From: Zymoseptoria tritici IPO323
Lineage: Eukaryota > Ascomycota > Dothideomycetes > Mycosphaerellales > Mycosphaerellaceae
DNA: 64,000 nt
NCBI RefSeq assembly: GCF_000219625.1
Contig: NC_018202.1
Coordinates: forward strand, 520,100 to 584,099
Reading direction: 5' to 3'
Positions 10,141-20,879 of the stretch are shown piece by piece; within the stretch, counting starts at the first letter, position 1, and every line of letters begins with the position of its first letter. The translations under genes and the position numbers were made by a program. Under the pieces are notes generated by a model. The model searched no databases, had not been told where the DNA came from, and saw only the letters and a program-made list of their open reading frames with translations.

Positions 10141-12599
10141 TCAGTCGTTCAACGACAGCTCCCCAGTATACTCAATTTCCCGGGCGGCGATGAATCCAGC
10201 CAGATGCTGCATATGCCGCTGGACAACCCGCAAAGAGTTGATGCCCGGGATGCTAACCGGTTGTGCTTCGAGACTCTTTTCGAGAACGTTCACCAGCGCC
10301 TCGAGACGGCTGACCTCCATCCTAGCGAGTTGATTTCTTGCGGACTGCTTGACGAGATCGCGCTGGGCCTTGAGTGATGCTTTGTGACAGTCGATCTGCT
10401 GTTGAATAGATCCGACGTTGTCAGAGTCGTCACCAGGTCCGAGTCGGTCCAGTGCGACAGAAGCAAGGGAAGCGATGAGAGCGGCATCAACGAGGAGGGC
10501 CTTGGCCAAGGCGATCTTCTCTTTCAAGGCCTTGCGAATCGCCTGGGTACGAAGAACGTGTGCGCTCTCAAATCGACTGTATGGTTGGGGGGAGACGCTT
10601 TCCGAGACCGCATCACCAGATGGCAACACGTCCGTGACCGTCGCGATAGCACTGTGGGTGTCGAGATCAACAGCTTCGGGATCAGCGACCAACGTCCTCA
10701 GTGCATATTGCCAAATCGGTGGGTACGCGGCGGCACCGTCTGGAATCGGACGATGCATGCACAGGCATGTCAGTACGGCAACCAGTGACCAGTCGGTAGT
10801 ACTAGTGCATGCAGGTGTGAAGTCCAGTATCGTGGATTGTCCGTCGAACTCGCGGGAAATGACGTCTGCAAATGCGTTCACCTTGACAGTGCTTCCGACC
10901 GGGACATACGTCTGCCAGGCTGGAGTGTTGGTCCGATGATCCACGTATGCAGCGGCAGCTCTTTCATCTCCGTTGTAGTATATAATGCAGGTGCGGCTGG
11001 CGTGGGGTCTTGCGGTGGTGTCTTGCAGGTCACGATGCAAGACCTTGAAATCGTCCTCGGCTCGCTCTTCATCGCCGCCCACTTCTTCGCCTACTCTTCC
11101 CGCTGACACGGCGGTCAGCCACGAGTCGAGGTCTCGTCGTTGCGGCGGAGGAGTTGCTACAGAGGCAATTTGTAGTTGCTGGCCGAGCCGTCGCTTGGCG
11201 TTGGGCTGATCGTCGGACATGCTGCCCAGCTCGCGCTTGCGCATGTCGGCCGTGCGAGAGCTCGAGTCGTTCGCGGTGGAGGGAATGGCGTTGAGGTTGA
11301 TGGCGCAGATGTTGTCTGGCTTCGGAGAGGAGGCGTCAATTTTGATGAAGGGACTCGCTGGCTTCGGAGAGGAGACGGCTGTGAAGGCGGCAGAGGTGGT
11401 GGTGCACTTCGCGCGAGATGTGAGGGTCGACTGAGTGGCAGGGCAGTCAGTATGGGATTTGTCAAGCAAGTCGTGATTGACAATGTTGTAAGGTAGTTCC
11501 CGTCTTTCTAATGAATGGCGGGGCAAGACGTACTTACCTCGTGCGGGACGTCCTGCGGGATTTCCGACCAGTGCGGCGATTCTGATTCTGATCTTGCGCC
11601 CTCTGCACCATCATCCAGGCCGTTGAAGGAGGATTGGTCCAGCAGAGCCTCCCCACCACCACGACCCTGCTCACACTCAACCGACGCTTCGCTTCCATGT
11701 CCATCGTCTTCGTCTCCTCGTGTCTCGAACCCATTGTCCTCTGTATTCTCTCCGTCTTCTTTCTCGGCCGTCTCATCTACGCCCGAGTCTTCGTTGCTCT
11801 CCTCTTCATCCGTGTCCACCCTCGAGTCGTCGTTGCTCTCCTCTTCATCCGTGTCCACCCTCGAGTCGTCGTTGTTCTCCTCTCCATCCGTGTCTACCCT
11901 CGAGTCGTCGTTGTTCTCCTCTCCATCCGTGTCCACCCTCGAATCGTCGTTGTTCTCCTCTTCATCCGTGGCATCAGCTGCTTTTGACGTTTCAGCTTTG
12001 AACGCATCCAACGCCGCCTTCGCATCACCCGCCACCCAATCCGCTTTCGAATTGACATTGCGCCCCTTCCTCTGGCCTGCCCTCCTCTCCTCCCGCACAG
12101 CCCTCAGTCGACACACTGCCTTCTTGCGCGACTTCAACAAACCAATTAGCTCCCTCGTGCAGTCCAGAAACTGGCGACTGCGGAGCATATCGCCAAACAT
12201 AGCGTAGATGTGTAGTTTCGGAAACTTCGACCAACCCATGCATTCAGCAAATGTCTTCGCGGCTTTGGCCCAGCCCGCCTTTGCATCTCCGCCGAGAAGC
12301 TCCTCCAGCCGCGTCACATGTTTCACGGCCAGCTTGTCAATCACATCGCTAGTCGCCCAGTACTTGGTGCCGGTTTCCTCTCTCGTTGCCTTTTCCCACC
12401 ACCACGCGCGGAGGATGACAAGTGGACTGTGAGGCGCGCTCAACGCCTGTCGTTGTACCCGCGCGACCGTCGCATCGTTGTCCGTGTCATTTTCCGCCGC
12501 CTCTCTGTCGAGTAGCAGCCGAATCTCTGCATGGCGGTCGACTTGTTCGACTGAAGAAGGGCGTTCGCTTGAGGTTCGGCGGCGTCTCGTGCGCGCCAT
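10141..12599 (-). CDS. Two-exon gene, 783-aa acidic/coiled-coil protein of unknown function
   Basis: Exon 1 is 12599-11538 (354 codons) and exon 2 is 11430-10141 (429 codons plus stop). They are joined across a 107-nt intron (11431-11537) with donor GTAAGT, branch-like ACTGAC and acceptor CAG, phase 0 on both sides. Splicing fuses two long ORFs that otherwise overlap out of frame. The protein starts basic (MARTRRRR) and has a Trp-rich segment near residues 65-75. From about residue 212 it carries five 13-residue acidic repeats (DTDEEENNDDSRV type). The second half has a globular-looking segment around WSLVAVLTCLCM, then a long Ala/Leu/Lys/Glu helix rich in heptads near the C terminus. No known domain is recognised. 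A nuclear or chromatin role would be a guess from the acidic and basic tracts. Base composition is normal with no RIP marks, so this is probably a live gene. Confidence 0.75.
11431..11537 (-). other. Intron of the 783-aa gene
   Basis: Minus-strand GTAAGTAC donor directly follows a GAG codon. The acceptor CCACTCAG precedes TCG. A CTGAC branch-point-like motif lies about 17 nt upstream of the acceptor. Length is typical for filamentous fungi. Confidence 0.75.
11775..11970. repeat. In-frame 39-bp coding minisatellite
   Basis: Five near-identical 39-bp units encode the 13-residue acidic repeat of the 783-aa protein. Units differ by a few substitutions and stay in frame, so copy number could vary by slippage without breaking the protein. 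Confidence 0.85.
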
Positions 12600-12962
12600 G
12601 TTCGCGGCAATTCGTAGGCTGGCTCATGCGTGAGGAGTCGTGAGCGGTGGGTGTAGTTGTTTCGCAGATGGGGTGGGTATTTCGTAGTGATGGTAATGGT
12701 CGCGGCGCGGTCGGTGGGACGTTTCCGAAGTTTTTGTTGCAGCATCTCGGAGTGATGGTACAGTTGTCGCAATGTGAGGGTCGGAAACGCGGCACGGGAG
12801 AAGGGAGACAAGAGGTTGGTGGGAGAGTTGGAGCAAGTTCTCCGGCGGATCGTGGCCAGTCTCGAGCATGCGGTTAAGCAGGCGCGAAGTGACGGGGAGA
12901 AGTGGAGGGATGCGGCGAAGAAATTTGATCGGAATTTGATTGGAATTTGATGGGATTGATCA
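12600..12962. promoter_or_regulatory. Upstream region of the 783-aa gene
   Basis: This stretch lies 5' of the minus-strand start codon at 12599. No TATA box or other specific element can be assigned with confidence. Small ORFs on both strands appear to be chance. Confidence 0.3.
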
Positions 12963-13237
12963 AGTTTGTTGTAGCACTACAGGGTGTCGCGATAATTTGT
13001 TGCAGCACTACAGGGTGTCGCGATAATTTGTTCTAGCACCTCCAGGTGCCGCAATACTTTGTTGCAGCACCGCAGGTATACGTGGAGGGATGCGGCGAAG
13101 ACGGTAGGGGAGCGGAACAATTGAATCGGAATTTGATGGAAATTTAATAGTATTAATCAAGTTTGTTGCAGCACTACAGGGTGTCGCGATAATTTGTTCC
13201 AGCACCTCCGGGTGTCGCAATACTTTGTTGCAGCACC
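12963..13237. repeat. Tandem repeat of about 34-36 bp in two blocks
   Basis: The unit reads roughly TTTGTTGCAGCACTACAGG then GTGTCGCGATAA. There are about four units at 12963-13075 and about three at 13160-13237. The flanking motif GTGGAGGGATGCGGCGAAGA and a TTTGATGGGATTGATCAAG-like lead-in also recur (12901 and 13082), so the whole block of about 190 bp was duplicated. No coding function is evident. Confidence 0.8.
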
Positions 13238-13249
13238 ACATTCAGGCCA

Positions 13250-15617
13250 GCATACTCGCCGTACACGACAATCCCACCGCGCACCGGCATCGAGCATACC
13301 GCCTGCCGGCATTAAGCATCATCGGACTTGGGAAGGATTAGACAACTTGATGTGCTCGCGACTCCTTTGCTCTCGCACTCTTTGCCGTCACGGGAAACTG
13401 GATAGTCAAACTCTGCTGACTTCAGACACGTCTTTAATCCCTCCCGCAAGGGTGAGTTAATACCTGGCCTCGATCGCTTCCCTTCCTCCCTCCCGTCTCT
13501 AGGCACCCTGTAGTGAAGAGCTTCTCACCGGCCTCCAACCCCTCGCCGGCGCCCGCTGTACTCGATATCGATCCTCGTCGTGCGCACACACACTATTACA
13601 TGATGCGGTCGTGGTCGAGCTTGTGCTGCCGCAAATGCGCAAAATGCTAGCGGCGGATCGGGAGAGTGAAGCGCACAAGCAGAGGCATCGGGGATGAAAA
13701 AGTCACATCGGGCAGAAAGGAACCGGTGCGCGGGATGAGGCTGACACGGAGGGTGAAGCGATGGGTCTGACAACCAATTCGATGAGGAAGATGAAGTCCC
13801 ATTAGTGCTAGCAACTGGCCGAAGCTCCCAACCGGGCGACGAGTTCAAACCGAGGAGCCTCGAGACTACGATTCGACACCGCGCACGATCTCCAACACAG
13901 TACAGCGCCGCCTCAATTGGTCTCGCGCAGCAAATTGAGTAAGCACGCATCCGCTGGGATCTTGTAGGAATGATGAGATAGAATCAGAGGATGGACAGCC
14001 AGAGCTCGCACGCTCAATATCGAGATCTTTAAGAGAGGAGGAGGACGAACAATCAGCGGAACATCGAGACAACCGCGCGAAGACGTCTGAGGCCTGCAGA
14101 AGACCTCTATCCACAGACCGGCATAAGTATCTCGGCCAGCACCGCACGATCCGCCTTCAGCTTGTTTGTGTGGTCGAGGCATTTGATCTCAGTTCCAGGT
14201 CCTGACACACCATTTCGGCCACATTGAGCCGCTCAAGTAAATCGTGGCAATCATCAAGATGTCTCCTCCTCTCGCCCGCGAGCTCTTCCGTTCAGCCTCC
14301 TGCTGAGATTTTCTATCCTTTCTCATCCTTTGCATGTCTCTCGTTCAACAAGCAAGGACGACTACAGAAAGCCTGGATTTGCTTGAGGAGACTGCCCCAT
14401 CCTCTATCCATCGCCTAGATTCGCTTGAGGAGACTGTCTTCATCCTCCTCCGTTCCAACGAGCCTTGATTTCAAGCCCTCATCTCATTACTCCTTAGCAC
14501 TCCATCAATCCATCAACGAGCAGCAAGATCAATCATGAAATCTAATGCGCAATCTCGACCTCAGTCTCCGCAAAATCGAACTGTTTCCAAGTATCGACCC
14601 TTCGCGCACGGGTGGCGGGTTCGGTAGGCGAGACTGCAACGAGCTGTTCCTTGTCTTCACGCGAATCCGGTCATGCTCCTCCGGGAATGTAGGCCGATTT
14701 TGACGTTTATGTTGAAGCATCTACCGCCGACAAGCCATCGACCCGCATGGAGCAGGAAGCCGCTGAGGTGCCTCAAAATCTCGACGCCGGGTATCCTCGT
14801 GGGCTCGCAATACGTGCGATTGTTCATCGGTATTGGACTGCACATCCGATTCGGCACATTATCGTCAGCCGCGCCATCTTAGTTCGCTTCAGTGCTTCAT
14901 CTCTCACCACTTTCTATTGGACCGCCGCCGAAACTCCGAACGAGGTGTGATCAGAGAGTGCGGCGGATGAAGGCGGCTGCGTCCGTGGAGATGGGCTTGC
15001 TGTAACCTTGGAGATGGATAGCGACCACTTGGTTTCATACAGGAGCTGCGCTATCTAGGAATGTCCAGGGGCGAGCCGACGCGGTTGCGGCCCTCCTGTC
15101 TTTGGCGAAGGTTTTCGAAGCCCAGCTTGCCGACATTCTTCGCTTCTGATTGAAGGGCATCGGTAACGAGGAGATATTTCTTGTAGGTTGCCAGGAGCCA
15201 GCCGTCTTGCAGGCTGCGAGGAGCTAGCAGCCGTCGGCGGAGACGTCTATTCCGAGGATAGGAGCACCGAGAGCTAGGAGAGCAGTCTTTGCGTTAATGC
15301 CGAGACGGTCGAGGAGGCGAATGTCACCGTTGTTGGAGGCGACGGCGATATAGCCTCTCTCGGTCAAGTTCGTACCTCGAATCGACTCTTAAAGCGCTTT
15401 CCTCGCTTCGTGTTCTTACTAAGCTCTTACTTCCGCACAATCGCCAGAGTAAAATGGGGTATATCGGTGGGACATTCTGAAGCGACATACGACTTTTAAG
15501 GTATTAAATTATCGCCAGCTCTTCTTCGCCCATACCCGAGCGCTCTCTGATCTCTGGACACGCCCTACACATGATCTTCTCGTGCAGGATGTCCTCGCGC
15601 TTGCCCTTCCAATCTTA
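13250..15617. other. Low gene density, weak minus-strand ORFs
   Basis: Overlapping minus-strand ORFs at 13950-13525 (141 codons) and 14182-13866 lie in different frames and encode Ser/Cys/Arg-rich sequence without recognisable domains. A plus-strand ORF at 14747-14950 is similarly anonymous. GC is normal with no RIP marks. From 14990 to 15600 I see no ORF worth reporting. Confidence 0.3.
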
Positions 15618-16028
15618 CTATACTTCCCTAACGATATCCCTTCGCATTGCACGGAAGCGTCCTAGCTCCTGCCCTTGTCCTGCTTTTCCTCCTCTCGCAA
15701 GATCGTCGACCCTTTTGCTACTCGCAGAGCTCGACGCATAAAGGCTTAAGCTCTTACCCGTATCCTTCGGTCCCATTTCCCATGTGCTCGGCGTTCGAAG
15801 TGCAAGCCATCGAAGTCTTAGAAAGCTCATTGCGGCGGGAGGTAAGCTAGCGGTAATTATCTCGTTCGCCGTCGACGTCAGATTGGCTGTAGATAGTGTC
15901 AATTGGTTCAATCGTCGATCAGCTCCGGTACTATGGTCGAGGGAGTTAAGTCGGAATTTGGTGCGAGAGGAGGCGTAGTGAAGGACAAGAGATTCAAGAA
16001 GAAACACCAGACTCTTCCTCCGCGCCAA
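15618..16028 (-). CDS. Hypothetical 136-aa protein
   Basis: Open minus-strand frame of 136 codons from 16028 to 15618, Ser/Leu/Arg-rich, with a basic C terminus. It has no recognised domain, no obvious signal peptide and no clear intron. It overlaps weaker plus-strand ORFs. It may be a chance ORF in GC-rich sequence and is kept only because nothing better explains the interval. Confidence 0.2.
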   Translation of the reverse strand: MARRKSLVFLLESLVLHYASSRTKFRLNSLDHSTGADRRLNQLTLSTANLTSTANEIITASLPPAAMSFLRLRWLALRTPSTWEMGPKDTGKSLSLYASSSASSKRVDDLARGGKAGQGQELGRFRAMRRDIVREV

Positions 16029-16440
16029 AGGTGAAGGACAAGGAGAAATGTATGAAAGAAGAAGACGTTGTCGAATGTGTAGATGGAGCGGAAGTTTTTC
16101 TCCCCAAGGTCCGGTCCGTCTTTAATATTTGTTTTTGTTCTTTCCAAAGCTCACCCGACCCGACCGTCGACCCGTCGACCTTTAGTTTCCCTTCTTTCTC
16201 CCTTTACTTTATTCCATTATCTCTTTATCCACCGCCTCTCGTCTCCCTGGACACAATCCTCCACGCTCCACCACCAACCTGTTCTGCGGAGTCTCGACAC
16301 CACCACGACCATGCAGTCTCTACGCCTCATCGACCACTTAGGCCGCACATACCTGCCGCCACCCGTTTTCCCACCACCTCCAGCCTGCCACGACTGCTGA
16401 CCACCGTCCCACAACTATTGGTGTCCGTCCTACTGCTGCT

Positions 16441-16899
16441 GTGAAGCCCCAGGCTTCGACCAACAAGACGAACAACCGCTCGAATGATCAGGAAAATGAC
16501 GTCCGACCGAGCACATCCCACAGCGGCTTACAGGCTCCCAAGATGACGGCCCAAACCTCGACCAACAAGACGAACAACCGCTCGAATAATCAGGAAAATG
16601 ACGTCCGACCGAGCACATCCCACAGTGGTTTACATCCCACAGCGGCTTACAGGCTCCCAAGACGAAGGACGCCCGACCCAGCACGTCTCACAGGTGTTGA
16701 GAAGAAAGTCCAGCCCGCACAGAGCAATATCTTATTCGCCGCCGCAAAACGCCCTCTGCCCATCACCGCTACCAATCACCGTGTTGGCGTTCTTGCTTTC
16801 CGTCTCGATTATACGGCTGGTCCTCATCGCTATGGCGGTATCCGCAAGGGTATGGATCTGGACTTACCTCTTAGCTTTGTGCTCCAGGACATGCGCTGA
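16441..16899 (+). CDS. Hypothetical ORF built on a duplicated segment
   Basis: The first 60 codons contain two copies of a segment of about 34 residues (STNKTNNRSN.QENDVRPSTSHSGL). They come from a DNA duplication of about 100 bp at 16459-16560 and 16561-16640. The rest is Pro/Arg-rich with no domain. The start codon at 16441 is GTG, so the real start is uncertain. A downstream plus-strand segment (about 16900-17083, ending ..LTLKEGEFARR) looks like a short amphipathic helix region and could be a further exon. Confidence 0.25.
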   Translation: MKPQASTNKTNNRSNDQENDVRPSTSHSGLQAPKMTAQTSTNKTNNRSNNQENDVRPSTSHSGLHPTAAYRLPRRRTPDPARLTGVEKKVQPAQSNILFAAAKRPLPITATNHRVGVLAFRLDYTAGPHRYGGIRKGMDLDLPLSFVLQDMR

Positions 16900-17359
16900 C
16901 ACACCCAAGATTGACCGAACTCGCGAGCCACTGCAGCGCAAACGCGACTTGGAGAGTGAGATTGAGGAGGATTTCGGGCAGATCGACCAGGCGATGAGGT
17001 CGACGGTTGCGCAGGCCAAGGTTGCTGTGGCGGTGCCAATGGAGGAGCTCACGCTGAAGGAGGGTGAGTTCGCGCGCAGATAACCAGCAAATGAACGAAG
17101 GAGAGAATGGATACAGACGTCTTCACAATCAGTCCCGGCACAGGCGAGTGGTGACATTGTTGGAATGGATTGTGGAATAATCTGCACCTTTGCTGCTCGT
17201 TGTCAGCGTGCCCGTTACCGATGAGGCATCGTCTGATACTTCATGTTAACTCCTTGCTCGACATTGTCCTCCTCTGGATCCCATCAAGCCGATCTTCGAA
17301 ATGCCGAACACAGCTCGAAGCATGAAACGTCTTCCTCGCACCGTTTGATTGCAGATTGC

Positions 17360-17629
17360 CTATACCGTCCTCTCCTGTGCCATGATCATGTTCACGTCGC
17401 TGTCATCGGACTCAAAAGTCATGTCTATAGCGCTCTTAGTGCCGCGAGCCACCTTGCAGACCCAACCTTCTCTACCCGAATCCTCTAAACCCTTCGCGAT
17501 GAGATAGAGGACGCACTTAGTAGCGGCACCCACAGGCCGACAGTTCGTGCATGTCCGCCACTCGTGCCAGTGCTGCTCCTCCATTAGCAAGACACCTTCA
17601 TACGGTATGATCTTGCTCTTGCGAAACAA
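17360..17629 (-). CDS. Small protein with CxxC motif, hypothetical
   Basis: The minus-strand frame reads as protein upstream of its first Met as well (PNPCFIRLFRKSKIIPYEG). It continues through HWHEWRTCTNCRPVG to an acidic tail (DDSDVNMIMAQERTV). The CTNC pair with neighbouring His suggests a small metal-binding site. The frame extends 5' of 17629, so this is probably the last exon of a longer gene whose start I cannot place. Confidence 0.35.
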   Translation of the reverse strand: MFRKSKIIPYEGVLLMEEQHWHEWRTCTNCRPVGAATKCVLYLIAKGLEDSGREGWVCKVARGTKSAIDMTFESDDSDVNMIMAQERTV

Positions 17630-18488
17630 GCGGATGAAACATGGGTTGGGAAACGGCGCAACGCAATCGAGGTATTTCTCAGTTCTGGCTTCAATACGAG
17701 TGATGTTGGCGGTCTACAATGCGTGGCTGCTGCAGAATCTCGTAAAGGCGCAAGTGCTAGTGACGCTGAAGATCTTGCCGGGGATTGGCAGTCTGTGACC
17801 GGGCTGGCTGTAGAGTCCCTGAAGTTGAAGCATGATAGCATGCCCCATTGCTTCGCTGAGAGTCTCTCGAGCGCGCGGTCCGATGGCCTATAGAAAGCTA
17901 ACGGCGGTTTGGAAAGGAGAATCGTCCAGCGGTATCTTTAATTCGGTTTTCGCTCCGGTGAAGGCCGCGTCGTGCTTTGTCGGGCGCATAATACGCAAAC
18001 ACTAGCAGGGCGAGTGTTAGCTCAATTTGCGCGGCTCTTCGGAAGGGAGAGTGAGGCTTACGTCGAAGACGTAGCGAAACATCAGGACCATTCCATCGTT
18101 AGAGTACAGGTCCACGAGCGAGTTCTGCTGTGCGGTTGGCTTGGATTTTGGAAGCTGATGGCCGTTGAGCTGTGCCTAGGCGGCTGGAAGTGACATCGTG
18201 ACCCTGTTCACGATTGTGAATTGGACTCTTGATATTCGAAATCGGTGCGCAAGAAACAGTCCCATGTGATGTTGTGCATGCCCTGCCCTGCCCTGGATCT
18301 GGCATTGAAGAGCATGTTATCTGCGCCGCTCTTTACCGTGTTCACACTGCAAGCATCCGCCATCTTTCACTCGCCCGCCTGCCTGCTGCGCAAGCGATAC
18401 TGTGAATCTTCCATCCTCCAGAGCGCTGCGCCTATGAACTCCATGTCATCATTTATGATCTTCTTCATGTTCCTCCCGTCGCGAGAAC

Positions 18489-19028
18489 TCATCCGTCCAT
18501 TTCCTCCTTAGCGTCTCTTCCGTGATGGCGGCGACGATGTCCAGCAGGACGGGAGACCGTGCTCGCGTTTCGTCCATCAACTCCATCCGCTCCAATGATC
18601 CCATCAGCCATCTCTTCTCGATTTTCGCGGAGAGGGCTGCTGCTCAACCCTGCGTTGATGAGCACCTTGCTTGTGAACATCTGCAGATGTGTCGAAGAAG
18701 TGGTGGGCTCGCGAGTAGTCCCGACCGCTGATTCTTGCTTGGCTCGTGCATCTCGGATGGGAGAGCTGCTGTCATGTCGCGCTGCGGCGTCGCCACGCAG
18801 GGTCGGTGTGGATGAGATGGCGTCGCCACGCAGGGTCGATGTGGGTGAGACGGCGTCAGGGAGGGCTTGGAGCATCAGCTAGAAGGGACCAGTTAGTTTC
18901 GTCGAGTCGAATGCTGCGACTATTGTACGCACTTGTCTCATCATCTCGTGTAGGTTGTTGACTTCGTCTTCCAGAGTCTTCACTCGGGCTTTTAGCTGCT
19001 GAATCTCGTGCTCGCTGGCTGGCTGCAT
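18489..19028 (-). CDS. Small two-exon coiled-coil protein (161 aa)
   Basis: Exon 1 is 19028-18933 (32 codons) and exon 2 is 18878-18489 (129 codons plus stop). The 54-nt intron (18879-18932) has donor GTGCGT, branch ACTAAC and acceptor TTCTAG; without splicing an in-frame TAG interrupts the frame. Residues 5-30 form a coiled coil (EHEIQQLKARVKTLEDEVNNL). Exon 2 opens with two TSTLRGD-type repeats and continues as disordered Ser/Arg-rich sequence ending in basic residues (HRRRHHGRDAKEE). An ATG at 19106 in the same frame is an alternative start. A RIP-killed paralogue lies at 6955-7352 with the same promoter block. Function is unknown; the short leucine-zipper-like helix suggests oligomerisation. 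Confidence 0.6.
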
Positions 19029-19189
19029 GTTGCGGTCGGCAGGTAGAGTAGTATGGAATCGATGAAACGTCGTGAGTTGATGGAAGGTAGTAAAGAGTTG
19101 ATGCAAGGTCGTGAAGAGTTGATGGAAGGTCCTCGGTCGTGGAGAGTTGATTGAAAGTTGAAGCTCTCAGCTGAATTGCGGGGAATCGG

Positions 19190-19260
19190 AAGGGCGAAAG
19201 CTGAGGAGACGCGTATTGCACGCGTTTCGAGGCACGTGACGTCACTGACCCTCTTCGGCA
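19190..19260 (-). promoter_or_regulatory. Conserved promoter block with palindrome and CRE-like site
   Basis: GAGACGCG...CGCGTTT and GTGACGTCAC lie about 170-220 bp upstream of the coiled-coil gene start. The same arrangement occurs upstream of its paralogue near 7410-7445. Conservation between the two copies is the evidence for function. TGACGTCA is the classic ATF/CREB-type bZIP site. Confidence 0.4.
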
Positions 19261-19306
19261 ATTGACCTCACTTCCAATCCACAATGCCCAGGTGGAATTC
19301 CGCTTT

Positions 19307-19625
19307 TGATTATACCTTATCTTTACCTACTACTAATATAGATAATAGTAGTATACTATTACTACCTTAACGACGAAGGGTAAGAGTAATTACTATAAAG
19401 AGGAAACTCTATATATTTCGGTATCTACTATAATATATATAACCGCCGGCGCGTAGTATACCGTATCTACTATCTAGCGGTCTATTAGTACGATTAATAG
19501 CTAGGTACCGAGTAGATACTCGTTATAAGGAGTAGTATATACCGACTTTAACCCCGAAATTCTAGGTAGGATTCGTATAAGTAGTAGCTCGGTAGACTTA
19601 AGTTTCGTTGTACTAGATCTAGGCC
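19307..19625. repeat. Isolated RIP-degraded patch
   Basis: A sharply bounded block of about 320 bp has the TA-rich, CA/TG-depleted composition seen in the transposons, between two normal-GC segments. It must once have matched another sequence in the genome. No ORF, terminal repeats or target duplication was found, so the parent element is unknown. Confidence 0.6.
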
Positions 19626-19884
19626 AGGGAAACCACGACGAGTACGAAGATTACTGGACCGCTGGCACCAATCGCATCCTAGGTCTGGCTCATACTCGCA
19701 GCCATATGCCTACATGCCGCATGTAACTTTCTGGCGGGTTCCTACAGCGGGAGATGACAATCTCGAGCTGCGATCCGAATACTCTCGCATTACCTGGTTG
19801 CAGAAGGGCCCGAAAATCGACTCGATCACTTGACTTCTCATCTTTCAGCACAGCATCACGACGATATGGTTGACCCGCCTTAGC

Positions 19885-20170
19885 ACAGCCATGTTGACCA
19901 CGAACATGCAATCCGCGATATCCAGCTATGTTAACTACGAACATGCGGTCTACGATACCTACGGCACCCACCAGAGAGGTAATCGCTCTCGCCACAGCCA
20001 TGTTGACCACGAACATGCGATCTGCGATACCCACGGCACCCAGCACGACCTTTACTTTCACTTTCACGATTGACACTGTCACAGTAAGATGCACAAACCT
20101 CGCATCGTCGACACGTCTCTTTGCTCGGCCCTTTCAAGGTCTCTTTGCTCGGCCCTTTCAAGGTCTCTTT
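19885..20170. repeat. Short tandem repeats
   Basis: A motif AGCCATGTTGACCACGAACATGC followed by GCGATACC and CACGGCACCC is present about three times between 19885 and 20045 with variation. CTCTTTGCTCGGCCCTTTCAAGGT is then repeated twice at 20118-20165. Any ORFs here are by-products of the repeats. Confidence 0.65.
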
Positions 20171-20388
20171 GCTACAATCATCAATGTTTTAGCGCTGACC
20201 TTCACGACATCAGCTACTATGGCCATCGACATGTGCTTCGCTCTGGCGAAGTTCTTACATGTAACGAGACTAGAGGCGACTACCAAAGGTCTATAGAACC
20301 ACATCGTTGCCCACAACATGTTCGTAACGATTCGACAAATCTCATCAGGATCGTGTCGACATTGGCGCGTATCCTAATCTTTTAAAGC

Positions 20389-20870
20389 GGTTCCAAGCGA
20401 GCAAAGAGAACGACGGCCTCCAGTATGCGATTTATCACCTCCCAAGCGAGCAAAGAGAACGACGGCCTCTAGTATGCGATTTATCACCTCCCAATCAGCA
20501 GAGAGGTGATCGCTCTCGACATTGCCGCGTATCTTGATCTTTCAAAGCGGTTCCAAGCGAGCAAAGAGAACGACGGCCTCCAGTATGCGACTTATCACCT
20601 CCCAAGGGGCATAGCTCGGTCCACGGCACTGCACCTCTTGCCATGACCATCGTCCAAGGAACAACTTGTCAAGCAGCTCCAAGCGAGCAAAGAGAACGAA
20701 GGCCTCCAGTATGCGACTTATTACCTCCCAAGGGGCATAGCTCGGTCCACGGCACTGCACCTCTTGCCATGACCATCGTCCAAGGAACAACTTGTCAAGC
20801 AGTTACAAGCGAGCAAAGAGAACGACGGCCTCCAGTATGCGACTTATCACCTCCTAATCAGCAGAGATGT
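20389..20870. repeat. Tandem repeat of about 126 bp with partial units
   Basis: The unit starts CAAGCGAGCAAAGAGAACGA, contains CCTCCAGTATGCGACTTATC and ends near CAACTTGTCAAGCAG. Two complete units lie at about 20552-20679 and 20680-20805. A third partial copy follows to 20870, and shorter leading fragments occur at 20395-20500. A second motif, AATCAGCAGAGA(G/T)GTGATCGCTCTC, flanks the array at both ends. Confidence 0.8.
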
Positions 20871-20879
20871 GATCGCTCT

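Noticed and set aside
11515..12207. 230-codon plus-strand ORF rich in Ser/Leu
   Set aside because: It is the antisense of the acidic-repeat exon at 12599-11538 and owes its length to the in-frame 39-bp repeat.
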